A stretch of DNA of 64,000 bases from Chlorokybus atmophyticus (GCA_009103225.1 RHPI01000277.1:269297-333296), one strand, 5' to 3'; shown: positions 52,045 through 63,921, counted from the first letter of the stretch. The notes: generated by a model from the sequence alone, not told the origin. A program made the numbers and translations.

Positions 52045-52459
52045 GCTTACCGCCACTGCCGCCGCTAAGCCGCCAAAACTACACACTTTGATGGACACTT
52101 GGACGCAAAGATTGCGGGGAACTGCGGCATTTCAAATGCCCCGCTTTTGAACGTTTGAACGCTACCCGCGCAAAACGGTTTCCCGCGCTTTAGGGTTAGG
52201 GATTGAGAGCGTGGCGGGCACTGACCCAACATGAAGCTTGTGTGCGAGCAGTTGTGTTTACCGCTCATTGGCGCTCTGGGCCATGCTGGCGACATGCTTG
52301 TCGTCGGCGGGGGCGGCGGCGACGGCAACGGCGTCGTTGGCTCCGTGCTGGACGAGGGTTGCGGCGTGTCGGTTGGTGCTGCGTCAAGTTGACTTAGGCA
52401 TCAGTCGGCATAGGTGTGCAGAGCTGGGTGGCAGAAGGCAGGGCGGCAGCCTGAAGAGC
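52045..52459. promoter_or_regulatory. Divergent RPA1/cupin promoter with E2F-like site and telo-box
   Basis: A perfect E2F consensus (tttcccgc, 52179-52186) overlaps gcgcttta, and a telo-box-type tttagggttaggg follows at 52189-52201. In plants, E2F sites and telo-boxes are classic promoter elements of S-phase and growth genes, and RPA genes are typical E2F targets (general knowledge). The pair lies about 135-160 bp upstream of the RPA1 ATG and about 260 bp upstream of the cupin ATG. Confidence 0.6.
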
Positions 52460-52825
52460 ATGAACGGTGGCGGCGGTGTGGTCGACACCGGCAACGTCTT
52501 TGAGGGTGTTGAAGGCGTGGTCGGCGGCGGAGAGGAGCAGTTGAATGAGTTGCTGGCTCGGCCTGGGGTGCGGATCGAGCGTATTGTGTCGCCGGCGGGG
52601 TCCGCCTCGCCGCCTGGTTTCTGGTACGACCAGCCTGGCGGCGAGTGGGTGGTGGTGCTCGTCGGCGACGCCGTCCTCCGCTTTGAGGACGAAGACCAGG
52701 CTGGCAAGGAGCCCCGCCGCCTCCGCCCCGGCGACTGGGTCTGGATTGTACCACACCGCAGGCACCGAGTCGACCAGACCGCCACGGATCAGACGACAGT
52801 GTGGCTTGCAGTGCATGTGGATTGA
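52460..52825 (+). CDS. Small cupin-domain protein, bacterial type, intronless
   Basis: A single uninterrupted frame of 121 aa from ATG 52460 to TGA. It reads as a one-domain cupin: RPGVRIERIVSPAGSASPPG, then FWYDQPGGEWVVVLVGDAVL, then LRPGDWVWIVPHRRHRVDQT, ending TVWLAVHVD. The Glu of GGEW and the two His of PHRRHRV are candidate metal ligands. The arrangement closely resembles a family of short bacterial cupins of unknown substrate. It has no intron, unlike every neighbouring host gene, and no obvious targeting peptide. A TGTAA motif follows at about 52974. A TAA-free upstream extension is open but lacks similarity, so the start at 52460 is preferred. Confidence 0.8.
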   Translation: MNGGGGVVDTGNVFEGVEGVVGGGEEQLNELLARPGVRIERIVSPAGSASPPGFWYDQPGGEWVVVLVGDAVLRFEDEDQAGKEPRRLRPGDWVWIVPHRRHRVDQTATDQTTVWLAVHVD

Positions 52826-54930
52826 CATGTCTGCTTTCGCCCTGCTTGCATGCAACAGGCACACATGCCTGCATCTATCCGTCGAACTGCTCGCAGGTGC
52901 GTTCCCATGGCGTGTCGCATTGGGTTAGACTTGGATGTGTACAGTCTTGAGTCTGATGTCTCGTGAACACATGTAACCTGCCTACCCTTGTACCAACTGG
53001 GTGCTGTGAAGTGGTGCAGCTTTGTATTGTGATTGTTTGAGTTTGCCTGCTTTCTCATCTGTCCATGGACTTTGCCTGCATGTAATTCACATGCACGCAC
53101 ACCCAGATGCAATGGTAAGGAGTTAGTAGCAGGCCAGCCATAGCTAGCTAGGGGCTTCGACTAGGGGGCGTGTGGCTATATGCACAGGCAGGAGGGCAAC
53201 AAAGCAGAACAATACCAAAAACTCTTTGGCAAAGAGCACCAGCAGTACCTGCGCGCCCACGACGTCAGCAACACTGCCGACCCCGCGAACCCAGCCAAAA
53301 TCAGGAGGCTCACAGAGAGTTACGTAATCAAGATCTGACACTCACTTTGCATGCCACTAGCCACACTTAGTGCCAGCGAAATCTTGAAACAATGAGCACA
53401 CAGAAAGAAGCGTGCACATGCAATGGCAGCATTCATTATGACGCGCACGCACGTAGATACGCACATGCAGGCAGTCACGCGCGCACCCCCACCCACCCAT
53501 GCATGAGTACACGTACGCATGCAGCACCAGCACACAAACACTAGCACACCTACCCCATTTGCACGTTCTGGACTCGCGCAGAGACAGACACAGAGATCAG
53601 CTGCCCTTAAACATACCCGCGCATACATATATGTGCGCGCGCAAGAGCACACACAATTGCACCTCGCATTGTATGTACAAGCTACTTGCATATACTGCAA
53701 CAATCCTTGCATCCTATTTGTTATACTACTCATACGCCAAATGCCTGTTACATCTTTTATATGCATCCTTTGTACATATGCACGCACATGAGGTCATGCA
53801 TGTCTTCAACTACTGCCAGCATATCATGTACACACGCACATGGGCATGCATGCACGCACGCATTCACAAGCAGCACATGTGTAAAGCGTGTGTATGCTTG
53901 TGCTGATGCATGCCATTCGCATTGTCCACACCATGCATGCTGCCACCGTACCATACCCCTTATATACATACACGCGCGCAAGCATAAGCACCAGCAGCAC
54001 ATACGCAAGTCTGCCCGCTCGCCTACTCGCCTCCCTTACGCCGTCTCGTATGCACTTAGATAGTGCATATAGTATGTCTTTGTCCCTCAGGGACAAAGAC
54101 CATCCCGTCCGGTGCTATTATGCTGTGCAGGCTGCCCCGTCCTTGATTGAACTTGTGTCTCGTGCCTTTGCTGCTTGCAATGTGTGTGCTTGTTGTGTGA
54201 GTTGCTTGGTGTGCTCTATTGCATCGGAACCACTGGAAAGCCTATACACACGCGCACAAGCACAAGCAACGCATTCGAACATGCATGCATCCACAAAGAC
54301 AAGTGCACACGCAGGGAAGGTGTGTGCCCGCACTCATGTGCACATGCGCTTTGGGTGTATATCTATTTCTGATGCTACTTGCACATCTGTATGTGCTTGT
54401 GTGTGCAGTGGTGGTATGCAAATTCCACGTACCGTGAATCATATCAATACCATTGCATGTTCACACTCACATGTACAACTTGGCTGAGCCCAAAACATAT
54501 GTGCATGCACACGCGCGCATATGGAAATTCACACACACACTATATCTGGGAGCTAACAGAGCACACTGCACAGCATAGTAGCACCGGACGGGTCGCTAAT
54601 GGTGGTGTTAGCCCATAAAGAAAGGACAAGCACAACGCAATGGGCATCAAAGATTCGCAGGTACGATTTACCTTACTTGCAGTGGAGGTGAAAATGAAGA
54701 GTGGGGCCTGTTTGCCCGCGCTGTGGCTGTTGCTCTCCTTTTTACACATATCATGCGGCGTATATATATAGGCTAACCAATGTGGCAATAACAATCGGCG
54801 ATTATCAGCTGCACACTCAAATACAGTCACAAATCAACAAGCAGGCAATTGATTATGTCAGGGGCAACAACTCATATATGTATACCAATCATCGCATGTT
54901 GTTGGCAATTATCTTATAGTCAGGTGGAGC
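52826..54930. other. Intergenic CA/GT-rich low-complexity sequence
   Basis: 53380-54540 is dominated by cgcacatgcatgcac-type dinucleotide-rich sequence that opens long spurious frames rich in Cys, His, Met and Thr on both strands. No family signature was seen. A short inverted repeat (tttgtccctcagggacaaa) lies at about 54078-54096. Confidence 0.45.
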
Positions 54931-55262
54931 GGTTGCGTTGCGCGATGTAGCCTTGGTTGATAGTTTGGTGAAGGCTGTTGGAGAAGAGAAGCTGATGCAT
55001 GGGGGCGTGGCGGCTAGCGTTGAGGCCATTACCACTGCAATAAGGGGTGAGTATGGCAAAACAGCCTCAACGTTTCAAATTCACAAGTTGTGGGGCGGTT
55101 GCGTTGCGCAATGTAGCCTCGATTGATAGACTGCTGACGGCTGTCAGAGAAGAGAAGCTAATGCATGGGGGCGTGGCGGCCAGCGTTGAAGCCATTGCCA
55201 CCGCAATAGGGGGTGAGTATGGCAAAACAGCCACAACGTTTCAAATCCACTAGTTGTGGATA
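54931..55262 (+). repeat. 166-bp tandem duplication, exon-like
   Basis: Two copies start at 54931 and 55097 (ggttgcgttgcgc). Both read as similar peptides (LMHGGVAASVEAI is shared, preceded by AVALR and followed by TAI), and both are followed by the same donor-like ggtgagtatggcaaaaca. This looks like a duplicated coding exon plus a short intron of an ARM/HEAT-like repeat protein, but the rest of such a gene was not found, so it may be a gene fragment. Confidence 0.55.
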
Positions 55263-57751
55263 CTACACAACTCTCTCTCGCTATCTAAGTGCGTGTGATC
55301 AAGGATGTCAATTGTGTAGCATGGGTATATTACGTAGCTCACTTATGTCACAACATCATTGACCTTCTTAACCTTATGGTCTGATTAGTGCGGTTTACAA
55401 TAACTTGCTAAATGCCACTATTTAATTGCTATGCAAAACCCAATTAGCACCAATGCATTGCACGTTTTGTGTTGCAATCGATGATGGTGGCGTGTCATAT
55501 GCACATGCTACCTCGAACACATGAAGACTAACCTGACAGATAGTGAACGGATAACTCTCCTTGTAACATGCATGATTTTCACGTAGTTTATTCAAAATGG
55601 GGAAACGAGAGAAAACAAGCGGGGCGGTCAAATAAACTAGGCTGATAATGGTATCTGATACTACTATCATCCTTAATGATTAAAAACTTGGAACTGCAGT
55701 TGGCATATCATGATATTACTTGTCACCACCCGTTTTTCAAGCACCAACCTTCACTTTTGCCCCATAACTGCAAATTAAATGTCCCCATAACGGCTCTTAG
55801 TCTTTATGTGAATGAACAAGGTCATTTTCAAACATGTGTTGCACAAACTCCCATGTGTTGTATTGCGCATCTGGTTAACTTGCAGGAGGGCACCGGCTAA
55901 ATCGGGTTGCGTGAGGGGGCAGCAGCACGGTGATATAGCTACAGATTCTGATGAGGATTATAACTCAACATCTTGTATATGCTGCTATACACTTGCCTTC
56001 TGAGCTTGTTGGCACTGTCAACAAATCGAGAAATTGAGCACCATGCATACGACTAAAACGATGCATGAGTGCTCACCAAGCTTGCTTGTGATCAGATCAC
56101 TGGTGTTATATAGCAACCGTATTTTGCAAATTGTTGTTACGATTGCCTGTGAGCTTGGTTTTAATATTGTGCATGATGAGTACTGGTTGCAGCATGCGCA
56201 ATGCTTAATTATAGTTTTTATTGCTTCTGGAGGGTTGCCAATGTAATGTTTGGGTAAGATATTTATGGATGCTACAAAGGCGTTTGCATTAATCGATTGC
56301 GCACCTGCTAAGGCTGTGTTACCTCAACGACACAACATCGGATTGAGACCTTGCCGGCAGCGGGCCATGAAGTTACTTCATGGAACCTTGCAAATAATGC
56401 CATCACGCCATTGTTGCTAAAGCAGCTTCGACCTCATCTTTAACAGTAATATCACTTTTAAACAACCGTGTTTATTAGTTTGATATCCGACCACTTGAGC
56501 AATGCAACGTGGAAGATTTGGAGGGTGTGCTTGTAATGCTCAAGCAGTTAAGATTGCAAAAACTGCCACTCTTTACAATGTGAGTGTCCAGCCATTGTCT
56601 TCATTAAAACACAGCCCTTGAATACATCAACACATAAAATCTTGATAACATGCGCAACTTTGTGGAGCAATCGTAGCAAGGAAGTGCAATTCTGACCGTC
56701 ATTGAAACATTGAACCAACATATCGTCATATTGAAAAAGCGGCTCGTAAAACTTGAGCACCGCATGATTTCGGTAAAACTCAGCAATTGCGGCAATTCAA
56801 CAATTATCATTCAATGATTGGTACGCGACCCTGATGATCACTTGATGGAAGAGTGCATATTTGTCAAAGGTGGTTGTTGGATAAAGCTAAGCGTGACATA
56901 TACTAGCCGATTGCGTGTGGTTTTATACACGCATAACATAGGTTGAGCATTGTTGGTTTGGGCTTGCTTAACTATTGCAATTATGAATCGTGAACACAAT
57001 GTCAACAAATGCGTCAAAGTTAACTCGCTCAGGGTTGAAAAATAATCATGTGCCAAAGACATGTAAACTATGAATGATGCGGAGCGAGCGGATGCCAACC
57101 ACTTAAACGTCACGCCCGTATACCAGCGGTGCTGGCATACGGGCACTGCAAGGTTATGTTTGCATTTGATGGTTGTACGCTTTTATAAGAGGTGGCATAC
57201 GGACATCCCAATGAATGGGAGGTAAATCGGTTTTTTGTTGCTGCAAATGCACATGGCAACCTCATAGCGCTTTGACACTCTTTCGTTAGCATGTGCGCGA
57301 GGCGTTGCAATCGACGTCACCAACTTTAGTAAAGGTGCACATGTAATCTCATGTGAGCATGTGTAAACTATGTGCGCGTGGGCACGAGGGCTCATGTACG
57401 CATGCATATGTGTGAGCCCATGTGCATGAGCAAATGCGCACACGGGTGTGCATGTGCATGTATGACCATGCACATGTGTGCAACAGCAATCATGCATCAA
57501 TGGTTGTGCAGATAAGTGCTTGTGTGCGCGTGATATGTGCGTGTAGGTGCTTATGTGCGTGTGTGCGAATGTATGCATGTGCGCATGCGTGTTTGCATGT
57601 GAGAGCTATGTGTACAATACGTATTATGCCTCATATGCTACAGCCAGGGGTGTCATACACAAGCATACACACGCTAGCATTCACCCATCACATATAGCGC
57701 ACGACAAGTTATATTCTTCACCGCCGAGCTATGCTATCTACACTACCAGTA
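55263..57751. other. AT-rich intergenic sequence, no gene recognised
   Basis: Weak, broken protein-like frames occur on the minus strand (about 56820-56550, FYEPLFQYDDMLVQCFNDGQ), perhaps from an old mobile element. 57360-57620 is another GT/CA-rich low-complexity tract. Nothing complete is supported. Confidence 0.35.
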
Positions 57752-58205
57752 CAACCCCACCACCCAACCCCAACTAGCACCTAACCAGCCCAGCACCCAA
57801 ACCGAACACAGCACAACCTGTGCGGAGGGCACTGGACCAGGCACTGCTGACGTCGGCAGTGCAACGCAACTATGACACAACCCAGCAAACCCTGCTGCGT
57901 CGCTAGCAGAGGGCGAGGAAGGAGGCGGAGCCAGGGAAAGAGGGAGGGGGAGTCCTGGTCGCCAATGTGCATGCTCTCTGCGTGACCGAAAGCGCCAACA
58001 ATTGACCAACGCCCATGTGGGCAGGTGATTACCAACTGCATATTGACAGCTGCATGTCTAACGGGGTAGAGGCAGTAGATTAGTGTGCTAATAATAGCCC
58101 GGTGGTCAATTAATTGTCATTTGTACGACACCTTGCATGTGTTGCTGCGTGCTGACTGAACTACACGTTGTGCATGCGCATGCATGTCCTGCATTTGATG
58201 TACAC
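57752..58205 (+). repeat. Left pseudo-LTR of the Penelope-like element
   Basis: About 454 bp, nearly identical to 61358-61803, from caaccccaccacccaac to gcatttgatgtacac. Small indels (for example cagcaaacc near 57884) distinguish the copies. Confidence 0.85.
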
Positions 58206-58420
58206 CGCACGCCCTGGCAGGCCGCACTGTGACCGTTCCAGGCCAGAGGCAAGTCGGGTTTGCCCACGCTTGTAAAGGTGTGCGCCCGACTACCCTATGT
58301 CAAGGCATAGGGAGATAGTTGAACCCTTGTACATAGCGTTAGGTGATGCATGACGGTTGCTAAGTATGCATAGGGTGCGAGACCGGGAGCACCATACATG
58401 TGTAGACAAGTAGAGACTAG

Positions 58421-61325
58421 TTGGGCCTCCACCCCGTTTGCCATGCAGGGCAACACAAGACGCGTACAACACAATGGCGCAGCCATTATGGAACTGGCAG
58501 CACATACAAGCCCATTTGCTGGATGTATATTGCCACTGGCAACTGCCCATACTCAGAAGCACGCCATTACATCCACCATGTTTTGGGCGTCACAACTCCA
58601 CTGTCGCCAGTGATAGAGCACCACATCATCTACGCCATTTACTTACTGACTGGCTCCCGCAAATGCTACGTTGGCATGACTGTGCCCGCTTTTCAACGCT
58701 TCCAAGGACACTGCAGAGCTGCTCACCACGCCCAAGCCACGCTGCTGGAGCGCGCCATGCGCACTACGCCAATGACCTCTTGGGGAGTTTCACCGCTGGA
58801 ATCAGTGCCGTTACGACACAATGAGACGCAGGCAGCTTGGCACAAACACGCCTCGCACAAAGAATGGTTGTGGGTGAAACGCTTGCGTACCTCAGCCCCA
58901 AGAGGTTACAATGTGGAGCACTCGCCATACGGACGGCCTCGCCTGCCAGCATGGAGACGCGCACACGGGCACACACAGCCACAACGCGCACCGAACCCAG
59001 CCAGGCAGAGTGTTTGGGTATCATGATTTCTTTCGGCGTATTCGTGACCTTACTGTGCGCATGCAGCAAGCGCGGTTTGCGTTGACGGACTTGCTGCGAT
59101 TCAAACTGACCAACCTGTACAAGATGCTCCGCATCCTATAGTACACAGCGTCGGAAGACATTCATGTGCAGCCAGCACATGCTGAAGCACTGCTGGCGAC
59201 GCTAAGGAGGTTGCTCAGCAATTATCCAACCGCCTTGCCTCACATTTGCAACCCCCGCCTACTCGTCACCTGTGCATTCGACAACGCAGCGGCAGACGAA
59301 CTACAACTGCAACAACTGCTGGCGCAACCCGCAGTACGAGCGGCCCTGCCACCACATGCCAGAACACGCATGGGAGTGCCGCTAGTGGTCTGGCGCTGTG
59401 GTAAAACGGTGGGACGCACAGTGTGTAACCGCACCTGCGAGGTGCTGCAGTCGCCCGCACAGCAGCAGTCGCGACTGCTGTCCGCACCCTGCACATGCCC
59501 TGAGCTAGCGGGGACAACCATAGTACATCCACAGCTAGGCCACGCTGTGACCCGTGACTACAGCAGTGTTACGACCTCGGAGGTCCTGCGGAAGATACTC
59601 AGCCGGGGGACCAAGTTTCGCAGCCTTGTATCAGCCGACATTCGCGTTTGTGTACCAGCGGTGACAGCAGCAGTGTACGATTTCGCACACCTCCTGGAGG
59701 AGCAGTGGGGACAGCCAATGGCAATGCAAGCATGGGCAACAACACTTTTGGCTTTGGTGCGCAACCGTGCTGACGCCATTGCCGATGTACCAAACAACCA
59801 GCGCCATTTGGACTCGGATGTGGTGACTGACAGAGATGCCGCGGCTTTGAGACAACTGCAGCAGCGGTACATCCTCACCGAGGTCGACAAGTGCAATGGC
59901 ACCATTGTGGTGGTGTGCAAAAAGTACTACGTGACATTCTTGGTGACGGAGCTGTTCACACCCACATATGAACGCGTGGACACGCCAAGCCATGTACTCC
60001 TGCAACAACACGCCACGTAGAACATGGAACACGGCTTTCGTGCAGTTGCGGAGCCACGCTTGCCTCTATATCTGCTGTTTAAATTGCACAAAAGTCCACC
60101 GACACCACGTTTTATCGCTGCTGCTTATAATACCTCGCTGACAGATGCCAGTAGGTGGCTCACCCGCGCATACCAAGTGATGCTGCCAGTGTGGCATGAG
60201 TGGTGGGCAGAAGCAGTAGGACTGCCAGCTGTGCGGCATAACTGGATCATGACAGATGTGAAGGCATTTGCCAGATTGCAGTGTTTCTTTAAGACCACAC
60301 GCACTGCACTACAAAAGCGCCAGCACCTGTGCCTGCAAACCTTTGACTTTACAACGCTCTATACTTCCATCAACCACTACGACCTGCTGCAAAGATTTGA
60401 TGATCTGGTCAGTGCCACTTTCGGGCTACAATGGCGACGTCACCGTGCCACGCATCTGCATATGAGTGTACAGCCAGACGCCTCGGTGCTGCATCAGTGG
60501 ACGGCAGCCTCAACGTACAGAACAGATGACAGTGGTAGCTGGCGCACCTTTACACCGACAGCGCTGCACGACACCCTAGCGTACCTGTTGCAGAACTTGT
60601 ACGTCCGAACAGCATCCGATGAAGTCTATCGCCAACGAATAGGGGTGCCTATGGGAAACAATGCAGGAGCACATCTGGCGAACGGCTACCTCCTGACCTA
60701 CGAACAACAGTTCGTGCAGCAGCTGCGCCAAGAAGGAGCCACGTCGCTGCTGCAACGTTGTACACAGGGAATCCTGCGCTACATTGATGATCTTTTTGTA
60801 GCAGACCTACCGGAGTTCCAAGAGCTATTGTCACACAAGGCACCAGGGACACCAGGCGGCGGTGTGTACCCGCGGCACATTGTGACAGTGTCACGTACAG
60901 CAGAAGGTACCACGCTACCATTTCTGGATTGCGCAGTGTTCTAAACGGCGGATGGCATATGCACCAAACTGTACTGCAAGCGCGACCTACCGGCGTACAG
61001 TGCTACAGCACGTCACCGCGCACCACTACCAGATTCCAACGTGGCCCGCTGTATCAAGCTGGGCGTGGTGCAATCGCAGTACGTGAGGTTTGCGCAAGTT
61101 TGCACTTATCGCACGCACTTCATCCAAGCCATGGTGGACCTGTTGGTGGCAATGCACAACGATGGACATCCTCTGAAACGTCTGTTGGCCACGCTGAGGC
61201 AGCAGATGCTACGCACCGGCAGCTACGCGTACTGTACACCGCCTCCACTGCTGTACCAGTTGGTGTATCAGGCGTGCAAGCGTCGCACCCCGCAAAGACC
61301 GCATGGGGAGCACGCTGTGTGGTAG
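58421..61325 (+). pseudogene. GIY-YIG endonuclease / reverse transcriptase polyprotein of the Penelope-like element
   Basis: The N-terminal frame (58421-59026) holds the GIY-YIG nuclease: IIYAIY, CYVGMT and a following Arg/His (FQRFQGHCR), then RGYNVEHSPYGRP. A frame change near 59010 leads into one long frame with HDFFRRIRDLTVRMQQARFA. The reverse transcriptase has LYLLFKLHKSPPTPRFI, motif A FDFTTLYTSI, motif B QRIGVPMGNNAGAHLANGYL, catalytic motif C YIDD, and a thumb with TKLYCKRDLPAYS and GHPLKRLLATLR. In-frame stops are TAG 59139, TAG 60018 and TAA 60942. Penelope elements copy their RNA at nicks or telomeric ends using these two activities. Confidence 0.85.
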
Positions 61326-61357
61326 CACAGCTTGCCCATGCCGGAGACGCAGGAAAC

Positions 61358-61803
61358 CAACCCCACCACCCAACCCCAACCAGCACCTAACCAGCCCAGC
61401 ACCCAAACCGAACACAGCACAACCTGTGCGGAGGGCACTGCACCAGGCACTGCTGACGTCGGCAGTGCAACGCAACTATGACACAACCCCTGGTGCGTCG
61501 CTAGCAGTGGGCGAGGAAGGAGGCGGAGCCAGGGAGAGAGGAAGGGGGAGTCCTGGTCGCCAATGTGCATGCTCTCTGCGTGACCGAAAGCGCCAACAAC
61601 TGACCAACGCCCATGTGGGCAGGTGATTACCAACTGCACATTGACTGCTGCATGTCTAACGGGGTAGAGGCAGTAGATTAGTGTGCTAATAATAGCCCGG
61701 TGGTCAATTAATTGTCATTTGTACGACACCTTGCATGTGTTGCTGCGTGCTGACTGAACTACACGTTGTGCATGCGCATGCATGTCCTGCATTTGATGTA
61801 CAC
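61358..61803 (+). repeat. Right pseudo-LTR of the Penelope-like element
   Basis: Direct copy of 57752-58205, about 446 bp, starting directly after the end of the reverse transcriptase frame. Confidence 0.85.
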
Positions 61804-63098
61804 TACTCGCCTTGCACGTTAGTCACAAGCATGCAAGTGGCAAAGTTCATCATCTGCACAACGGCGCATGTGCCAGTGTGGACGGGCGTGTATGCATGCA
61901 TATGTTTGCATGCATGCGTGTATTCGTATGTGTATGCGCACAGCGCAAGTGTTCGTGCTGAAATCAGATGTAAAGAAAAAGTGCACTCAAGTTGTCGCCA
62001 TGGCTTGTTGACTCAACAATGCTTTGCGCGCAATGCCTTTGTCACAATGCAGCCGCTAAGTGTACCAATGGCAATGGTTCACCCTGCTTAACAGCAACAC
62101 ATCCAAAACGCAGGAGCCATTTTGCTGTGTAGCATAATATTGTTGTGTAGCGGTGTGCAGGGGCTTGCGGTGGTGGGGGTGGGATTGAAACTTTGCAACA
62201 GTGCATAACATTGTACGATGGTACATGTCTGCATGCCCATATACAGTAACTACATAGAGTGGCGACGATGCCAGGGTGGGCACCAATGGCGCATGGCCCC
62301 CCAATTACGAAGGCGGATGCAGCACTCGAGATAGACACCTCACGCAAGCTGCTCGCTAGTTGTGTTGTTCTGCAAGCATTGAGTGTGTGCTGGCATGAGT
62401 GCTAGGCATGGGTGGTGTGTGTACTGGGTGCTGTATCATACTGCTCAAAACGTGTAGATATGGGTTGTACAGGGTATGCGAGCGACTAATACAAGCATGT
62501 GCACAACATCGACCGCATGTAGCCAACACGTACCTGCATGCTGCACACACGACTTGTGTGTAGGCAGAAATGCGAGGACAACTGTGACATCATGCATGCC
62601 TATGTGGTAAGAGGTCCATTGTGGGCGTTGCGCACGTGCAACACCCAAACTATACTTACTAAGACAAGTGTCCCTCATTCAGTATGTGTACAGAAGTCTC
62701 CAAAACTATTCTACAACTGTCTCTTGTGATCTTATGTGCGTGGATGTGTATGTGCGTGTTCGTGTCGCTGAGAGCGAGACAACAGACCACATGACTGCGT
62801 GTACACATCTGAGCAAAGTTGCTAATCTGAAGCGCAGGCTCTGGTAGACGCCTGCAAACACAACAACACCTACCAACTCAACTACCCCTCCCAAACTGCA
62901 ACTACTAAAGCAACACTCGACCAGCAGCAACGCGCATTGCACCGCAACCCCATCCCAATGTCACCTCCCTATCGAGACACCATCACAATGCCATGTGCGC
63001 ACTGTGCCACAGTGACTTTGCCTTGTATGTGTGTGACTGGAACACACATGATGATGAGGACACAGGTAAATCGTGCCCCAAACACTCATGTGCCTTGC
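61804..63098. other. Intergenic, no gene recognised
   Basis: Low-complexity, GT/CA-rich in places; frames have no family signature. The right end probably contains the 3' untranslated part of the CDK7-like gene on the minus strand. Confidence 0.4.
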
Positions 63099-63921
63099 TC
63101 AGCTGGTGGCGTGCTCGTCAACCGGTGCATAGATGTCCATGTTGATCTTCCGCTTGAGGGTGTTCCTGTCCTCACTGCAACATCAACACAGTCAGCCACA
63201 TACACAAGCACACATGTATACACGCGCGCGCACGCACGTATGACAAACCCAACATGTAGACAAAACTGGAATATTTAACACAAGCAATCTGCACAATACG
63301 ATACAGGTGCCGACAACTCACAAACGACGTACACATCCCCACCTACCTGCCGATGTTGTTGATGTACCTCCTGGCGTCCGCATCCGGCGGGTCCATCGAC
63401 ATGGCCGCAACGGACGACGCAGGCGTGGCTTTGATATCGCGACTCCCCGTCATCGATACTTGCGGCGTGACGCCCATGGTGACGTCCCGCGCGGATATTG
63501 ACGACGCGGGCACCTGCACCTCCAGATGCATCGCAGACTCCGGCGGATAGGTCAGGCGCCGGATCTTGTGCGCGGGAGACTTGGGGGAGGACACGTCAGT
63601 GACATGGACGCCACCCACCACAACCACCTGGCGTGTTGGGATGTGTGTTTGCGTGCGTGTCCGTGCAGCTGCATGTGCGCGCGCATGTGCTACGCGCACA
63701 CGCAGTCTCATCCGACTACGCACGCACCGTGACAGAAGGGACTATCTAGTAAAAGCGACCCAACGCTGTTTGCCACGTACATGTTCTTGCGGTGGTTTCT
63801 CCTGCATGGACGGCGAGCCGATGGCGTACGTGGGCTTGGGGGCCGTCCTGGCGGGGGGACGGGGCAGGCGTGCGTGCGGGGTGGGAGCGGGAGGGTTGGA
63901 GAAATACCTGTGCTCAAGCGC
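63099..63921 (-). CDS. CDK7/CDKD-type cyclin-dependent kinase, C-terminal exons only
   Basis: Three minus-strand exons join in phase: 63921-63781, 63627-63347 and 63174-63099 (TGA). The first reads ALEHRYFSNPPAPTPHARLP, the end of the kinase fold and start of the tail as in CDK7/CDKD. The middle exon is a long, Ser/Pro-rich insertion not typical of plant homologues. The last (SEDRNTLKRKINMDIYAP) matches the basic DR..LKRK tail of CDKD kinases. CDK7-type kinases activate other CDKs and phosphorylate the RNA polymerase II tail within TFIIH. The catalytic part lies beyond the window. The exon order and phases are convincing; the identity rests on the short conserved ends. Confidence 0.72.

Larger units (their letters stand above)
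57752..61803 (+). mobile_element. Penelope-like retroelement with N-terminal GIY-YIG (Chlamys/Naiad type)
   Basis: The unit comprises two direct repeats (57752-58205 and 61358-61803) flanking one coding region (58421-61325). Direct pseudo-LTRs and a GIY-YIG plus reverse transcriptase protein define Penelope-like elements. Here the GIY-YIG domain precedes the reverse transcriptase, the permuted order known from Chlamys elements of green algae and Naiad elements of animals. The element carries several stops and a frameshift, so it is inactive. Confidence 0.85.

Noticed and set aside
53380-54540. Several 60-200-residue frames rich in Cys/His/Met/Thr
   Set aside because: The sequence is dominated by alternating CA/TG and GCATGC repeats; frames are open on both strands and in several phases at once, with no splice or family support.
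57752-58205. Hammerhead ribozyme in the Penelope pseudo-LTR
   Set aside because: Many Penelope elements carry one, but I could not find the CTGATGA and GAAA core by eye on either strand. A covariance-model search would decide.
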